Assembly (NCBI RefSeq): GCF_015356865.1
Contig: NZ_JAAFZA010000006.1
Coordinates: 45,740-109,739, forward strand
Length of the DNA: 64,000 nucleotides
Source: Catenulispora pinisilvae
GTDB taxonomy: Bacteria; Actinomycetota; Actinomycetes; Streptomycetales; Catenulisporaceae
Reading direction: 5' to 3'
The position numbers and the translations under genes are program-made. The notes under the pieces were generated by a model. That model ran no database searches and had not been told where the DNA came from. It saw only the letters and a list, made by a program, of their open reading frames with translations. Positions 8,189 to 16,936 of this stretch are shown one piece after another (within the stretch, counting starts at the first letter, position 1; every line of letters starts with the position of its first letter).

Positions 8189-8205
8189 GCCGGTATGATA
8201 CCGGC
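8189..8205. promoter_or_regulatory. 17-bp palindrome in front of the cyclopropane synthase gene
   Basis: GCCGGTATGATACCGGC: perfect 8-bp arms around one central base, 20 bp before the start codon and just ahead of the ribosome site AGGAGGAG. It looks like an operator covering the promoter or leader. No regulator gene lies directly beside it. Confidence 0.5.
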
Positions 8206-8225
8206 AATACTGAGGAGGAGTACGG

Positions 8226-9533
8226 ATGTCCACTGACGAGCGGGAGCGCACTTCGGAGCAGACAACGCGCAAGACGGCGGCCGGGCTCTTCGACCCGCTG
8301 CTGCGCGCGGTCCTGGGCGATTCGCCGCCGGTGCGGTTCGAGTTCTGGGACGGCAGCTCGGCCGGTCCGCCGGACGGCTCGGACAGCGTCAAGGTGAAGT
8401 CTTCGAACGCGCTGCGCCGGCTGATGTGGTCGCCGGGGGAGCTGGGTCTGGGCCGGGCATACGTGGCCGGCGATCTGGACGTGGAAGGCGACGTCTTCAC
8501 CGTGCTGCGCACCTTGCAGGGCGCGGCGTCCAACGACGCCCATCTCGGCATCGGCGCGGCCGTGTCGGCCCTCGGGGTCGCCCGCCGGCTCGGGGCGCTC
8601 GGGCTGCCGCCGTCCCCGCCGCCCGAGGAGGCCCGCCAGCACGGCCGCCGCCACTCAAGACGCCGGGACGCCGACGCGATCAGCCACCACTATGACGTGG
8701 GCAACGACTTCTACCGGCTGTTCCTCGGGCCGAGCCTGACTTACTCCTGCGCCCGCTTCACCGACGACGACACCTCGCTGGAAGACGCCCAGTCCGCGAA
8801 ACACGAGCTGATCAGCCGCAAGCTCGGCCTCGGCGAACGCCCGGGGATGCGCCTGCTCGACATCGGCTGCGGCTGGGGATCGATGGCGCTGCACGCGGCC
8901 ACCCGGCACGGAGCGGAGGTCGTGGGCGTGACCATCAGCGCCGAGCAGGCCGCCGCGGCCCGGGAGCGCGTGGCCGAGGCGGGCCTGTCCGACCGCGTCG
9001 AGATCCGGTTGCAGGACTACCGGGATCTGGCCGGCGAGACCTTCGACGCGGTCAGCTCGGTCGGCATGTTCGAACACGTCGGAACGGCGCGGACCGCCGA
9101 GTACTTCAGCGTGGTCCGCTCGCTGCTGGGACCGCACGGCCGACTCCTCAACCACGCCATCTCCTCGGTCGGCGGCTCGGTGATGGGCCGCAAGTCCTTC
9201 ATCGCCCGCTACGTGTTCCCCGACGGCGAACTACTCGACGTCGGCGAGGTCGTGCTGGCCATGGAGCGGGCCGGGTTCGAGGTCCGCGACGTCGAGTCCC
9301 TGCGTGAGCACTACGCCAGGACCCTGAGATGCTGGGTCGCCAACCTCGAAGCGAACTGGGACCAGGCCGTGGCGCTGGTGGGCCCGGCGCGCGCCCGGAT
9401 CTGGCGGCTGTACATGGCCGCCAGCGCGCTCGGGTTCGAGGACGGCGGCATCGCCGTCCACCAGGTCCTCGGTGTCGTGCCCGACAGCTCCGGCGGTGCG
9501 GACATGCCTGCTACCCGCGGCGACTGGGAGTAG
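8226..9533 (+). CDS. cfa: cyclopropane-fatty-acyl-phospholipid synthase family methyltransferase
   Basis: 435 residues. The N-terminal 130 residues are the lipid-binding region of long Cfa enzymes, with an SCP2-like start. The SAM-binding core is clear: ISHHYDVGNDFYRLFLGPSL, YSCARF, the glycine motif LLDIGCGWGSM at about 210, GVTISAEQ and the motif around SSVGMFEHVG. The enzyme adds a methylene bridge from S-adenosylmethionine to unsaturated acyl chains of membrane phospholipids, usually in acid or stationary-phase stress. The ribosome site AGGAGGAG is strong. The leader carries a 17-bp palindrome. Confidence 0.93.
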   Translation: MSTDERERTSEQTTRKTAAGLFDPLLRAVLGDSPPVRFEFWDGSSAGPPDGSDSVKVKSSNALRRLMWSPGELGLGRAYVAGDLDVEGDVFTVLRTLQGAASNDAHLGIGAAVSALGVARRLGALGLPPSPPPEEARQHGRRHSRRRDADAISHHYDVGNDFYRLFLGPSLTYSCARFTDDDTSLEDAQSAKHELISRKLGLGERPGMRLLDIGCGWGSMALHAATRHGAEVVGVTISAEQAAAARERVAEAGLSDRVEIRLQDYRDLAGETFDAVSSVGMFEHVGTARTAEYFSVVRSLLGPHGRLLNHAISSVGGSVMGRKSFIARYVFPDGELLDVGEVVLAMERAGFEVRDVESLREHYARTLRCWVANLEANWDQAVALVGPARARIWRLYMAASALGFEDGGIAVHQVLGVVPDSSGGADMPATRGDWE

Positions 9534-9570
9534 ATCGGCGCGGCGTGACGACGCCCGGGGCGGGGGTCGG

Positions 9571-9598
9571 CCCGGGCGGGGTTGCCCGGGCGGGCCCG
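9571..9598. repeat. 14-bp direct repeat between cfa and tetR
   Basis: CCCGGGCGGG recurs at 9571 and 9585, with a degenerate copy from 9554. It lies in the 67-bp gap between two convergent stop codons and could also fold as a terminator for both genes. Confidence 0.4.
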
Positions 9599-9600
9599 CG

Positions 9601-10299
9601 TCAGCTATCCGACCGGGTCCGTGCCGCGGTGACGGCATCGCCCGCGATCAGAAGCAGCACCCTGCCCAGGAGGTCTTCGGGGACGGCATCGGGGTCGATA
9701 TCGGCCTCGACCGCGAGTCCGTTGCTCAAAGCCAGCATCACCGTCGCCATCTCGGCGGGGGTGAAAGGCAGTTCGGTGTCGAGGCCGTCGGCGACCCGGG
9801 CCACGGCCCGGGCCGCGGTGTCGCGGACTTCGCGGCGGCGCCGGCGCAGGCCTTCGCGGCGTCGGGGGTCGTGTGCGGACATCGCGAAGTACTCGGCGAG
9901 GAGTCGGTGCCAGGCGGCGTCGGCGCGCATCGCGTGGGCCAGTGCGGCCGCCAGATCCACCAGGCCGTGCCGGGAGTCCTCGGCGCTCGCGAATCCGGCC
10001 AGGGCGGCGTCGGTTCGAGCGGCGGCGTGTTCCTCCATCAAGGCGAGTACCAGGTCGTCTTTGGAGGCGAAGTTCGAGTAGACGGCCCCTTTCGTGAGCC
10101 CGGCGGCCGCGGCGACCTCGTTCAGGCTGCCGGCCGCTATGCCGTGCTCGCTGAACACGGCGAAGGCCGCGTCCAGCACCTGTCGGCGAGTCTGTGACCG
10201 GTAGGGACGTTTCCGTGTGGGCACGGCGTCCGCGAGCCGGTCCGCGTGCTCCGGCTCGCGGTTTGCCGCGTCCCCCGACCCGCTGGGCGGATACGCCAC
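9601..10299 (-). CDS. TetR/AcrR-family transcriptional regulator
   Basis: 232 residues. A basic N-terminal extension (PTRKRPYRSQTRRQ) leads into the TetR DNA-binding domain at about 35-85 (SLNEVAAAAGLTKGAVYSNFASKDDLV), followed by a helical C-terminal domain. It is divergent from a secreted lipase gene; the 126-bp gap holds two inverted repeats that suit TetR dimers. It most likely represses the lipase gene and itself. Ribosome site GGAGG stands about 11 bases before the ATG. Confidence 0.92.
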   Translation of the reverse strand: MAYPPSGSGDAANREPEHADRLADAVPTRKRPYRSQTRRQVLDAAFAVFSEHGIAAGSLNEVAAAAGLTKGAVYSNFASKDDLVLALMEEHAAARTDAALAGFASAEDSRHGLVDLAAALAHAMRADAAWHRLLAEYFAMSAHDPRRREGLRRRRREVRDTAARAVARVADGLDTELPFTPAEMATVMLALSNGLAVEADIDPDAVPEDLLGRVLLLIAGDAVTAARTRSDS

Positions 10300-10327
10300 G
10301 TCGGCCTCCAGAAGAGCGTCGTCGAGT

Positions 10328-10366
10328 ATTGACTTTCAATCTAACAGGTCGATACTTCCGAGTATC
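10328..10366. promoter_or_regulatory. two inverted repeats in the tetR/lipase divergent promoter
   Basis: ATTGA-N3-TCAAT at 10328-10340 and GATACT-N4-AGTATC at 10351-10366, both perfect. The first overlaps a possible -35 (TTGACT) reading toward the lipase. They are candidate operators of the TetR protein encoded at 9601-10299. Confidence 0.55.
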
Positions 10367-10425
10367 CGATACCGCACGGAATCGTGTTTTCCAGGCGCCA
10401 TCCCACCCCCGCAGAAGGGATCGTC

Positions 10426-11325
10426 ATGAGATCGAAAGGCACCCGCTCTCCCTCACCTCGTCGCGCGTGGAAGATCGCGGTCCCGTTGGCGGCCGGCGCC
10501 CTCGCGCTGGCGACCTCGTTCACGGCCGGCGCGGCCCAGGCGACGGCCGCGACCGGCGGCGGTGACAACGATCCGTCCTGCAGGCCCACCGCGGCCCATC
10601 CGTACCCGGTCGTGCTGCTGCACGGGCTCGGCGCGACCTACTACGAGGACTTGAACTTCCTCCAGACCGATCTGGCAGCCAAGGGCTATTGCACCTTCAG
10701 CGCGACCTACGGCGCCTACCCCGGGTTCCCGCTGGTCGGCGGGCTGCGGCCGATCAACGCCTCCGCACCGGAGATCGCAGCCTTCGTCCATCAGGTGCTC
10801 GCCGAGACCGGCGCGACGAAGGTCGACCTGGTCGGCCACTCCGAGGGCGCGTTCCAGGCGCTGTACGTGACCAAGACCCAGAACCTCGCCGCCGGCATCG
10901 ACAAGGTCGTGGCGCTCGCGCCGCCGACCCACGGCACCACTTTCGCCGGGCTGTACTCGATCGCCCAGGCGCTCGGCATCCAGCCGCAGACGCAAGCCGT
11001 GCTCGACGCGTTCGGCTGCGGTGCGTGCTCCGACCTCGTCACCGGCGGCGCCGCCGTCACCACGCTCGACAGCGGTCCGATCGCGCAGCCCGGCGTCCAT
11101 TACACGGTCATCACGTCGCGCACCGACGAACTCGTCACGCCGACCAGCACCTCCTTCGTCGCCGAACCCGGCGTCACGAACGAGTACGTGCAGGACACCT
11201 GCCCGTTCGACCCGGTCGGGCACATCGGCGAGGCCTACGACACCAACGTGTGGCACCTCATCGAGAACGCGCTGGACCCCCAGCACGCGACCGGGTTCCT
11301 GTGCGTCCTCGGCTCGCCGGGCTGA
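10426..11325 (+). CDS. secreted triacylglycerol lipase / esterase (alpha/beta hydrolase)
   Basis: 299 residues from the ATG at 10426, which has GAAGGGA as ribosome site. A Sec signal peptide (residues about 1-45: basic start, then AVPLAAGALALATS, ending near AAQATA) is followed by the oxyanion segment VVLLHGLGATYYED and the nucleophile elbow GHSEG (Ser 139). The family is that of Streptomyces/Pseudomonas lipases such as LipA. A later Cys pair (GCGAC, DTCPF) suggests disulphides typical of exported enzymes. Divergent from, and probably repressed by, the neighbouring TetR protein. Confidence 0.88.
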   Translation: MRSKGTRSPSPRRAWKIAVPLAAGALALATSFTAGAAQATAATGGGDNDPSCRPTAAHPYPVVLLHGLGATYYEDLNFLQTDLAAKGYCTFSATYGAYPGFPLVGGLRPINASAPEIAAFVHQVLAETGATKVDLVGHSEGAFQALYVTKTQNLAAGIDKVVALAPPTHGTTFAGLYSIAQALGIQPQTQAVLDAFGCGACSDLVTGGAAVTTLDSGPIAQPGVHYTVITSRTDELVTPTSTSFVAEPGVTNEYVQDTCPFDPVGHIGEAYDTNVWHLIENALDPQHATGFLCVLGSPG

Positions 11326-11364
11326 GCTACCGGGCTTCACCTTCTGTGACATGGGCCGATGGCG

Positions 11365-11370
11365 TACTGT
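11365..11370 (+). promoter_or_regulatory. -10 box of a leaderless promoter
   Basis: TACTGT ends seven bases before the GTG at 11378; no ribosome site is present. Confidence 0.45.
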
Positions 11371-11377
11371 GCCGATC

Positions 11378-11821
11378 GTGATCCTGGAAGCCGTATATCT
11401 CCTGCCGGCCGCGGTGTGGACCGGCTCCATGACCTACAGTCTCGCGGTTGTACAGCCTCGAAGCGCAGGGTTCTTCCGCGAGGATGACCAGCTGGAGGAG
11501 TTCCTCACGGTTCTCGCCCATGGCAATCGTTGGCGAGTGCTGGCGATGGCGGCGACGTTGATCGCCAGCGCCTCGGCGATCATCGTCGTGTGCCCGTGGT
11601 CGGGGTCGCGGGTGGTCTACGGCATCGCGCTCGTACTGGACGTGGCCGCTACCGCCGTGTTCGTGCACGTGTCGTGGCGGCACTGGCCGGCGCGGGTCTT
11701 CGCGCTCGCGCAGGAGCGTCCGGACTTCCGTCGCAAGCTGCGGATGAGCGCACGGGCGATCTGGCTGCTGGTCGGGGCCGGGTTTGTGCTTACGCTCGTA
11801 GCTAGTGTCGGGCACGGGTAG
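11378..11821 (+). CDS. four-helix integral membrane protein, unknown
   Basis: 147 residues with four hydrophobic stretches: about 1-22 (ILEAVYLLPAAVWTGSMTYS), 53-72, 76-95 and 124-146. A cytoplasmic-looking loop between helices 3 and 4 holds WRHWPARVFALAQERPDFRRK. It resembles DUF4149-like or CopD-like small membrane proteins, but I cannot assign a function. The next gene (a TIGR01777 SDR) starts 11 bp downstream, so they may be co-transcribed. An ATG at 11351 would lengthen the protein by nine residues, but the TACTGT box favours the GTG. Confidence 0.65.
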   Translation: MILEAVYLLPAAVWTGSMTYSLAVVQPRSAGFFREDDQLEEFLTVLAHGNRWRVLAMAATLIASASAIIVVCPWSGSRVVYGIALVLDVAATAVFVHVSWRHWPARVFALAQERPDFRRKLRMSARAIWLLVGAGFVLTLVASVGHG

Positions 11822-11832
11822 GTGCCGCGCAC

Positions 11833-12741
11833 GTGCGGGTAGTCATCGCCGGGTCGAGCGGGCTGATCGGCGGCGCCCTTTGTACCGCTTATCGGGCTGC
11901 CGGCCATGAGGTGGTCCGCCTCGTTCGTCGACCAGCGCAGAGCCCTGATGAGGAACAATGGGATCCGGGCCGTCCCGATCCGCACCTTGTCGATCGCGCT
12001 GACGTGGTGATCAACCTGGCAGGCGCGCCGCTCGGTGACCGGCGATGGAACGCCCGCTATCGCGAACTGATCGCGTCCAGCCGGATCGGCACCGGATCGG
12101 CGCTGGCGGCGATGACGGCGCGGGCCGCCACACCGCCACCGGTCCTGGTCTCGATGTCCGGGATCAGGTACTACGGCGTCGAGCGTGGAGATGAAGAACT
12201 CACCGAGGCGAGCGCGGCGGGGACCGGCGGGTTTCTGCCGCCGGTCACCGCGCGGTGGGAGGCTGCCACCCGGCCGGCTACCGAGGCGGGTGTGCGGGTC
12301 TGTCACCTGCGGACCGCCTTGGTGCTGTCGGCGGCCGGCGGTTTGGTGCCGCGGCTGCTGACGCCGTTCCGGTTCGGCTTGGGCGCCACCTTGGGGTCGG
12401 GACGGGCCTATTGGAGCTTTCTTTCGTTGCACGACGCGGTCGAAGCTGTCCGTTTTCTGGCCGAGCGCCCGGAGGCCGAAGGTCCCTACAACTTGTCGGC
12501 TCCGGCTCCACTTCGGGCAACCGACTTCACGCAGGCGCTGGCTTCGGCCGTCGGCAGGAAGGCGTGGCTGCGGTTGCCGGTGTGGGCGTTGCGTATCGGC
12601 GTCGGACAGATGGGGCCGGAGGTGCTGGGCAGCTTGCGGGTTCTGCCGGAGCGGTTGTCGGCGGCCGGGTTCCGATTTCGTGACGCGGACATCGAGTCCG
12701 CGCTGCGGGTGGCGCTTCGGGAGCGGTCGGGCACAGGCTAG
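11833..12741 (+). CDS. TIGR01777-family epimerase-like protein (SDR39U1/YfcH type)
   Basis: 302 residues. Rossmann start MRVVIAGSSGLIGGAL, then DVVINLAGAPLGDRRW, the active-site region SMSGIRYYGV and the family-typical C-terminal DUF1731 region (LRLPVWALRIGVGQMGPEVLGSLRVLPERL). The extended SDR family probably acts on a nucleotide sugar or related substrate; its reaction is unknown. GTG start, 11 bp after the preceding membrane-protein gene. Confidence 0.88.
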   Translation: MRVVIAGSSGLIGGALCTAYRAAGHEVVRLVRRPAQSPDEEQWDPGRPDPHLVDRADVVINLAGAPLGDRRWNARYRELIASSRIGTGSALAAMTARAATPPPVLVSMSGIRYYGVERGDEELTEASAAGTGGFLPPVTARWEAATRPATEAGVRVCHLRTALVLSAAGGLVPRLLTPFRFGLGATLGSGRAYWSFLSLHDAVEAVRFLAERPEAEGPYNLSAPAPLRATDFTQALASAVGRKAWLRLPVWALRIGVGQMGPEVLGSLRVLPERLSAAGFRFRDADIESALRVALRERSGTG

Positions 12742-12806
12742 AGATCAAAACCGTAGCGGGTGCTTCCGGCTGCTGATCAGAGATCCGGATCCGGGCGCAT
12801 TGTGCC

Positions 12807-13532
12807 ATGGTCATGGTCATGGCTGATGCGTTTGCGGGTGTCCGTCTGCTGGGGCCGCCGGAGGCTGACGGCGAGTACATAGCGTTGAGCGAGCACGATG
12901 TAGTGCACTTGCACGAGTACGAGCGGGTGTATGCCGTGCCCGGCCTGTACGAGTATGTCGTCCAGGAACGGCTGCGGTGCAGATCGCCGCAGGTCGCGGC
13001 GGAGGGCTTCCTGAGGACGGCCGCGCGGCGCGGGCTGGATCCGGGTTCGATGACGGTCCTCGACGTCGGTGCCGGCACGGGATTGGTCGGCGAGCTGGTG
13101 CGTCGCGGCGGTGTGGCCCGGGTCGTCGGGGTCGACTCGCTGCCGGCGGCGCGGGCGGCGAGCATGCGCGACCGGCCGGGCGTCTACGCCGACTACGTGG
13201 TGGGCGACTTCTTGCTGGGCGACGCGCTGAGTGCGGCGCTACGCCCGTACGCGTTCGGCGGCCTGGTGTCGGCAGGAGCGTTCGGCGGCACGCATGCCAC
13301 GCCGAAGGCGCTGCAAAACGCACTCGCGATCCTGCCGGCCGGCGCGCCGGCGACCTTCACCATCGATGAGCGGTGGATGGACGAATCGGATCCGGACGGG
13401 TTCGGCGCCGCAGTCGAGCGGCTGGTGGCCGGCGGGGGCCTGGTGGTGACGGAACGAACCCGGTTCCGGCACCGGGTGACGACGACCGGCGAGCCGATCT
13501 TCTATGAGCTCATCACGGGGTATGTCGGGTGA
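12807..13532 (+). CDS. class I SAM-dependent methyltransferase
   Basis: 241 residues with the glycine-rich SAM motif [15 protein letters not shown] at about 87-101, an acidic VVGVDS strand end and a motif-II region [17 protein letters not shown]. It resembles uncharacterised Williams-Beuren-type or TehB-like methyltransferases. The substrate is unknown. Three in-frame ATGs (12807, 12813, 12819) are possible starts. It reads toward the polyphosphate glucokinase gene 85 bp downstream. Confidence 0.8.
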   Translation: MVMVMADAFAGVRLLGPPEADGEYIALSEHDVVHLHEYERVYAVPGLYEYVVQERLRCRSPQVAAEGFLRTAARRGLDPGSMTVLDVGAGTGLVGELVRRGGVARVVGVDSLPAARAASMRDRPGVYADYVVGDFLLGDALSAALRPYAFGGLVSAGAFGGTHATPKALQNALAILPAGAPATFTIDERWMDESDPDGFGAAVERLVAGGGLVVTERTRFRHRVTTTGEPIFYELITGYVG

Positions 13533-13604
13533 AAGCCCTCGGCGAAGGGGCGGCTCGGAATGGACACGTCGCTCATCCCGGCTGCGGCCGTCGCCGTCCG
13601 GTTC

Positions 13605-13610
13605 TATCGT
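13605..13610 (+). promoter_or_regulatory. -10 box of a leaderless promoter for ppgK
   Basis: TATCGT ends seven bases before the GTG at 13618, and no ribosome site is seen. Confidence 0.5.
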
Positions 13611-13617
13611 CGAGTCC

Positions 13618-14358
13618 GTGCAGATTTTCGGCGTGGACATCGGCGGGTCCGGGATCAAGGGTGCTCCGGTGGACCTGGACAGCGGGGATCTCGCGGCCGG
13701 GCGTTACAAGGTCGCGACGCCGCAGCCGTCCGCTCCCGACGCCGTCGCTGACGCCGTCGCCGAGGTGGTCGGCCACTTCGGGTGGACCGGGCCGGTCGGT
13801 ATGACGTTCCCGGGGGTCGTCACGGCGGGTGTCACCCGCACGGCCGCCAACATGGACAAGCAATGGATCGGCCTGGACACCCACGCGCTGTTGGGTGCCC
13901 GGTTGGGCCTGCCCGTGACGGTGCTCAACGACGCCGACGCGGCCGGCATCGCCGAGATGACCTTCGGGGCCGGCCGCGATCGCGACGGCACGGTCATCTT
14001 GTTGACCTTCGGGACCGGTATCGGCAGCGCGGTCTTCACCGACGGCCGCCTCGTTCGCAACACCGAGCTCGGTCATCTGGAGCTGCACGGCCGCGACGCG
14101 GAGACGCACGCGTCGTCCAAAGCCAAGGAGGACGAGGACCTGAGCTGGGCGCACTGGGCGCGCCGGGTCCAGAAGTACCTGGCGCACGTGGAGATGCTCT
14201 TCTCACCGGACCTGTTCATCATCGGCGGCGGCGTCAGCCGCGAGGCCGACCGGTTCCTGCCGCTCATCGAGGGGATCAGGGCCGAGATCGTTCCCGCCAC
14301 GCTCCGGAACAGCGCGGGGATCGTCGGGGCCGCGATGACGGCTTCCAGGGCGCGGTGA
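13618..14358 (+). CDS. ppgK: polyphosphate glucokinase (ROK family)
   Basis: 246 residues from the GTG at 13618; longer in-frame starts add unrelated sequence. It phosphorylates glucose to glucose-6-phosphate in the cytoplasm using polyphosphate or ATP. Marks are [15 protein letters not shown] (phosphate-1 loop), [17 protein letters not shown] with the catalytic Asp, [15 protein letters not shown] (phosphate-2) and [13 protein letters not shown]. The stretch ending in [13 protein letters not shown] is characteristic of PPGK rather than of ATP-only ROK kinases. This enzyme is nearly confined to Actinobacteria. Confidence 0.93.
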   Translation: MQIFGVDIGGSGIKGAPVDLDSGDLAAGRYKVATPQPSAPDAVADAVAEVVGHFGWTGPVGMTFPGVVTAGVTRTAANMDKQWIGLDTHALLGARLGLPVTVLNDADAAGIAEMTFGAGRDRDGTVILLTFGTGIGSAVFTDGRLVRNTELGHLELHGRDAETHASSKAKEDEDLSWAHWARRVQKYLAHVEMLFSPDLFIIGGGVSREADRFLPLIEGIRAEIVPATLRNSAGIVGAAMTASRAR

Positions 14359-14374
14359 CGCTCTCCCCGGTGAC

Positions 14375-14983
14375 TCACGGCGCGTCGTCGCGCGCCCCCG
14401 AGCCGAGACCGACCTGACCGAGCATGGTCTGCACGACTGAGCGGATCATGGCGTCCAGCGCCGGCCGGTCGTCCGCGGCGAGTTTGCCGTCCATGACCAG
14501 CGCGGCCAGGCCGTGGACGAGGGCCCAGGCGCCGGTCAGGAAAGCGTCGTGCCGGTCGGCCGGGACGGCGGTGCCGACGCGTTCGGCGAGCACCGCCATC
14601 GTCTCGGCGGCGGCGGCCGAGGTCTCCGGATGGTCGCGGCCGCAGGGGTGCCCGAACATGAGTCCGAACAGCGCCGGGTTGCTGATGCCGAAGCCGACGT
14701 AGGCCTGGGCCATCGGGACGAACCTGTCCTCTTCCGCGGCGTGGGTGCCGGCTTGTATCAGCGCGTCGCGCAGATCATGGAATCCCCGGGTGGCCATCGC
14801 CGCCAGCAGCGCGTCCTTGTCCGGGTAGTGGCGGTAGGGCGCGTTGGGCGACACGCCCGCGCGCCGGGCCACCGCGCGCAGCGACACCGTCGACTCGTCG
14901 CCCTCGGCCAGCAGCTCCAGCGCCGCGGTCAGACACGCGGCCCGCAGGTCGCCGTGGTGGTAGCCGAGCTTCGATGTTGACAC
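14375..14983 (-). CDS. TetR-family regulator with WHG-type ligand domain
   Basis: 202 residues from the GTG at 14983, chosen because GAGAGG stands seven bases upstream; an ATG at 14992 has no spacing to that site. N-terminal KLGYHHGDLR then SLRAVARRAGVSPNAPYRHYPDKDALL is the DNA-binding domain; the C-terminal part matches the TetR_C_33/WHG group (FGLMFGHPCG). Divergent from a three-gene quinone-reductase/SDR cluster it probably represses. Convergent with ppgK, only 16 bp between the stops. Confidence 0.9.
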   Translation of the reverse strand: MSTSKLGYHHGDLRAACLTAALELLAEGDESTVSLRAVARRAGVSPNAPYRHYPDKDALLAAMATRGFHDLRDALIQAGTHAAEEDRFVPMAQAYVGFGISNPALFGLMFGHPCGRDHPETSAAAAETMAVLAERVGTAVPADRHDAFLTGAWALVHGLAALVMDGKLAADDRPALDAMIRSVVQTMLGQVGLGSGARDDAP

Positions 14984-15001
14984 TGCACACATCCTCTCTC
15001 T

Positions 15002-15020
15002 AATGTGGGCATTGTATACA
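15002..15020. promoter_or_regulatory. divergent promoter with short dyads (tetR / quinone reductase)
   Basis: AATG-TGGG-CATT at 15002-15013 is joined to the 8-bp palindrome TGTATACA at 15013-15020, an AT-rich island between the TetR gene and the oxidoreductase. It could serve as -10 element and operator for either direction. Confidence 0.45.
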
Positions 15021-15090
15021 TCCGCAGGTGGAGGCCGCCATACCGCGATCGGCGGCACGTCCCGGCCACCCCCGAAAGCAGGAGATCGCC

Positions 15091-16035
15091 ATGCGCGCCG
15101 CCACCATCCGCGACGGGAAGATCGTCGTCGCCGAGCACCCCGACCCGGTACCGGGCGCCGGACAGGTCCTGGTCCGCGTCCACGCCGCCGGGCTGAACGG
15201 CGCCGACCAGGCGCAGCTGATCGGCCTGTATCCGCCGCCGCCAGGCTCCGGCGTCCCGGACGACATCCCGGGTCTGGAACTGGCCGGCGAGGTCGCGGGC
15301 ATCGGGCCGGGCGTCACCGGCTTCAGGGTCGGGGACCGGGTGATGGCCCTGGTCGCCGGCGCCGGGCAGGCCGAACTGGCGGTCGTGAACGAGCGCCAGC
15401 TGATGCCCGTCCCCGAGAGCTTGGACAGTCCGCAGGACGGCGCGTTCCCCGAGGTGTTCTCCACCGCCTACGACGCCCTGTTCAACCAGGGTCGGCTCCA
15501 GGCCGGGGACCACCTGCTGGTGCACGGTGCCGCCGGGGGAGTGGGTACCGCAGCCGTCCAACTCGCGGCCGCCGTGGGTGCCCGCGTCACCGCCACGGTC
15601 CGCAATCCCGGCGCGCGTTCGGCCGTGGCCGCCCTCGGCGCGCACGTCATCGCCCCGGACGACTTCATCTCCGGCGGGCCTTACGACGTGATCCTGGAAC
15701 TCGTCGGCGGCCCGAACATCGCCACCGACCTACAGTCGCTGGCCGTCGGCGGCCGCATCGTGGTGATCGGGGTCGGCGGCGGCTTCAGCGCCGACCTCAA
15801 TCTCATCGACCTGGTGTACCGGCGCGCCAGCATCGTCGGGACCAACCTGCGCACCCGCTCCCTGGAGGAGAAGGCGCTGTTGGCCCGACAGGTCGAACGG
15901 CACGTGCTCCCGGCGGTGAGCGCGGGACGCGTCCACGTGCCGCTGGCCGCGGCCTACCCGCTGGACCAGGTCGCCGAGGCCTACGCGTCCTTCGCGGCCG
16001 GGGGCAAGATCGGCAAGATCGTCCTCACCTTCTGA
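15091..16035 (+). CDS. NADPH:quinone oxidoreductase (zinc-free MDR)
   Basis: 314 residues from the ATG at 15091, with AGGAGA as ribosome site. GroES-like N-terminal domain (residues 1-120) and NADPH-binding domain with HGAAGGVGTAAVQLA at about 150. No structural zinc ligands are visible, placing it in the quinone-oxidoreductase branch. It would reduce quinones or enones with NADPH. First gene of a cluster divergent from the TetR regulator; the SDR gene follows 27 bp later. Confidence 0.88.
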   Translation: MRAATIRDGKIVVAEHPDPVPGAGQVLVRVHAAGLNGADQAQLIGLYPPPPGSGVPDDIPGLELAGEVAGIGPGVTGFRVGDRVMALVAGAGQAELAVVNERQLMPVPESLDSPQDGAFPEVFSTAYDALFNQGRLQAGDHLLVHGAAGGVGTAAVQLAAAVGARVTATVRNPGARSAVAALGAHVIAPDDFISGGPYDVILELVGGPNIATDLQSLAVGGRIVVIGVGGGFSADLNLIDLVYRRASIVGTNLRTRSLEEKALLARQVERHVLPAVSAGRVHVPLAAAYPLDQVAEAYASFAAGGKIGKIVLTF

Positions 16036-16062
16036 GTCCCACTACCGACAGGGAAGCCAATC

Positions 16063-16815
16063 GTGAGCATCCGTAAACGCATACTCATCACCGGCGCCAG
16101 CTCCGGGCTCGGGGAACAGATGGCCCGGGACTTCGCCGCCAAGGGACGCGACCTGGCTTTGTGTGCCCGCCGTACCGACCGCCTGGACCGGCTGCGCGAG
16201 GAACTCCTGGCCGCGCACCCGGGGATCAAGGTCTCGGTCCGGGTCCTGGACGTCAACGACCACGCGCGGGTCTTCGAGGTCTTCCAAGCCTTCCGCGACG
16301 ACCTCGGGGGGCTGGACCGGGTCGTCGTCAACGCCGGAGTCGGCAAGGGGCAGCCGATCGGTACCGGCGGCTTCGCGGCCAACGTGCAGACCGCCCAGAC
16401 CAACTTCGTCGCCGCCCTGGCGCAGTGCGAGGCCGCGCTGGAGATCTTCCGGCTCCAGCAGGCCGGCCACCTCGTAGTGGTCTCGTCCATGAGCGCCGTG
16501 CGGGGCATGCCTCGCACCATGACGACCTATGCCGCTAGTAAGGCCGGGATCGCGGCTCTGGCCGAGGGGATCCGCGCGGACTTGATCGGCACCCCGATCA
16601 AGGTGTCGACGGTCTTGCCCGGTTACATAGCCTCCGAACTGAGTTCCCGCTCGGCGAAGATGCCGCTCACCGTGTCGACCGAGAAGGGTGTGCGGGCGAT
16701 GGTCAAGGCGATCGAGGCCGAGCGTGCGCAGGCGAAGGTTCCCGGCTGGCCCTGGATTCCGCTCGGCTTCGTCATCCGCCACGTTCCGCTGCGCTTCGTG
16801 GCCAAGATGGGCTGA
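16063..16815 (+). CDS. short-chain dehydrogenase/reductase
   Basis: 250 residues. Classical SDR with cofactor loop TGASSGLGEQMA at about 10-21, NAG at about 91-93, catalytic Ser in VVSSMSAVRG, and YAASKAG with catalytic Tyr and Lys. The Arg residues after the first strand (CARRTDRLDRL) favour NADPH. The C-terminal end is extended by a hydrophobic/basic stretch (WPWIPLGFVIRHVPLRFV) that may touch the membrane. GTG start with GGGAAG upstream. The leader contains CTACCGACAGG, which recurs before the next gene. Confidence 0.9.
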   Translation: MSIRKRILITGASSGLGEQMARDFAAKGRDLALCARRTDRLDRLREELLAAHPGIKVSVRVLDVNDHARVFEVFQAFRDDLGGLDRVVVNAGVGKGQPIGTGGFAANVQTAQTNFVAALAQCEAALEIFRLQQAGHLVVVSSMSAVRGMPRTMTTYAASKAGIAALAEGIRADLIGTPIKVSTVLPGYIASELSSRSAKMPLTVSTEKGVRAMVKAIEAERAQAKVPGWPWIPLGFVIRHVPLRFVAKMG

Positions 16816-16936
16816 GGGCCGAGCCGGAACCCGGCGGTCAAGGACTTGTTGCTCGCCGTGGCCTACCTTGGGCACCGGTGCTGTACGGCCCTCAATGCCG
16901 CTTGATGCTCACCTACCGACAGGACGGATCCGAAGT

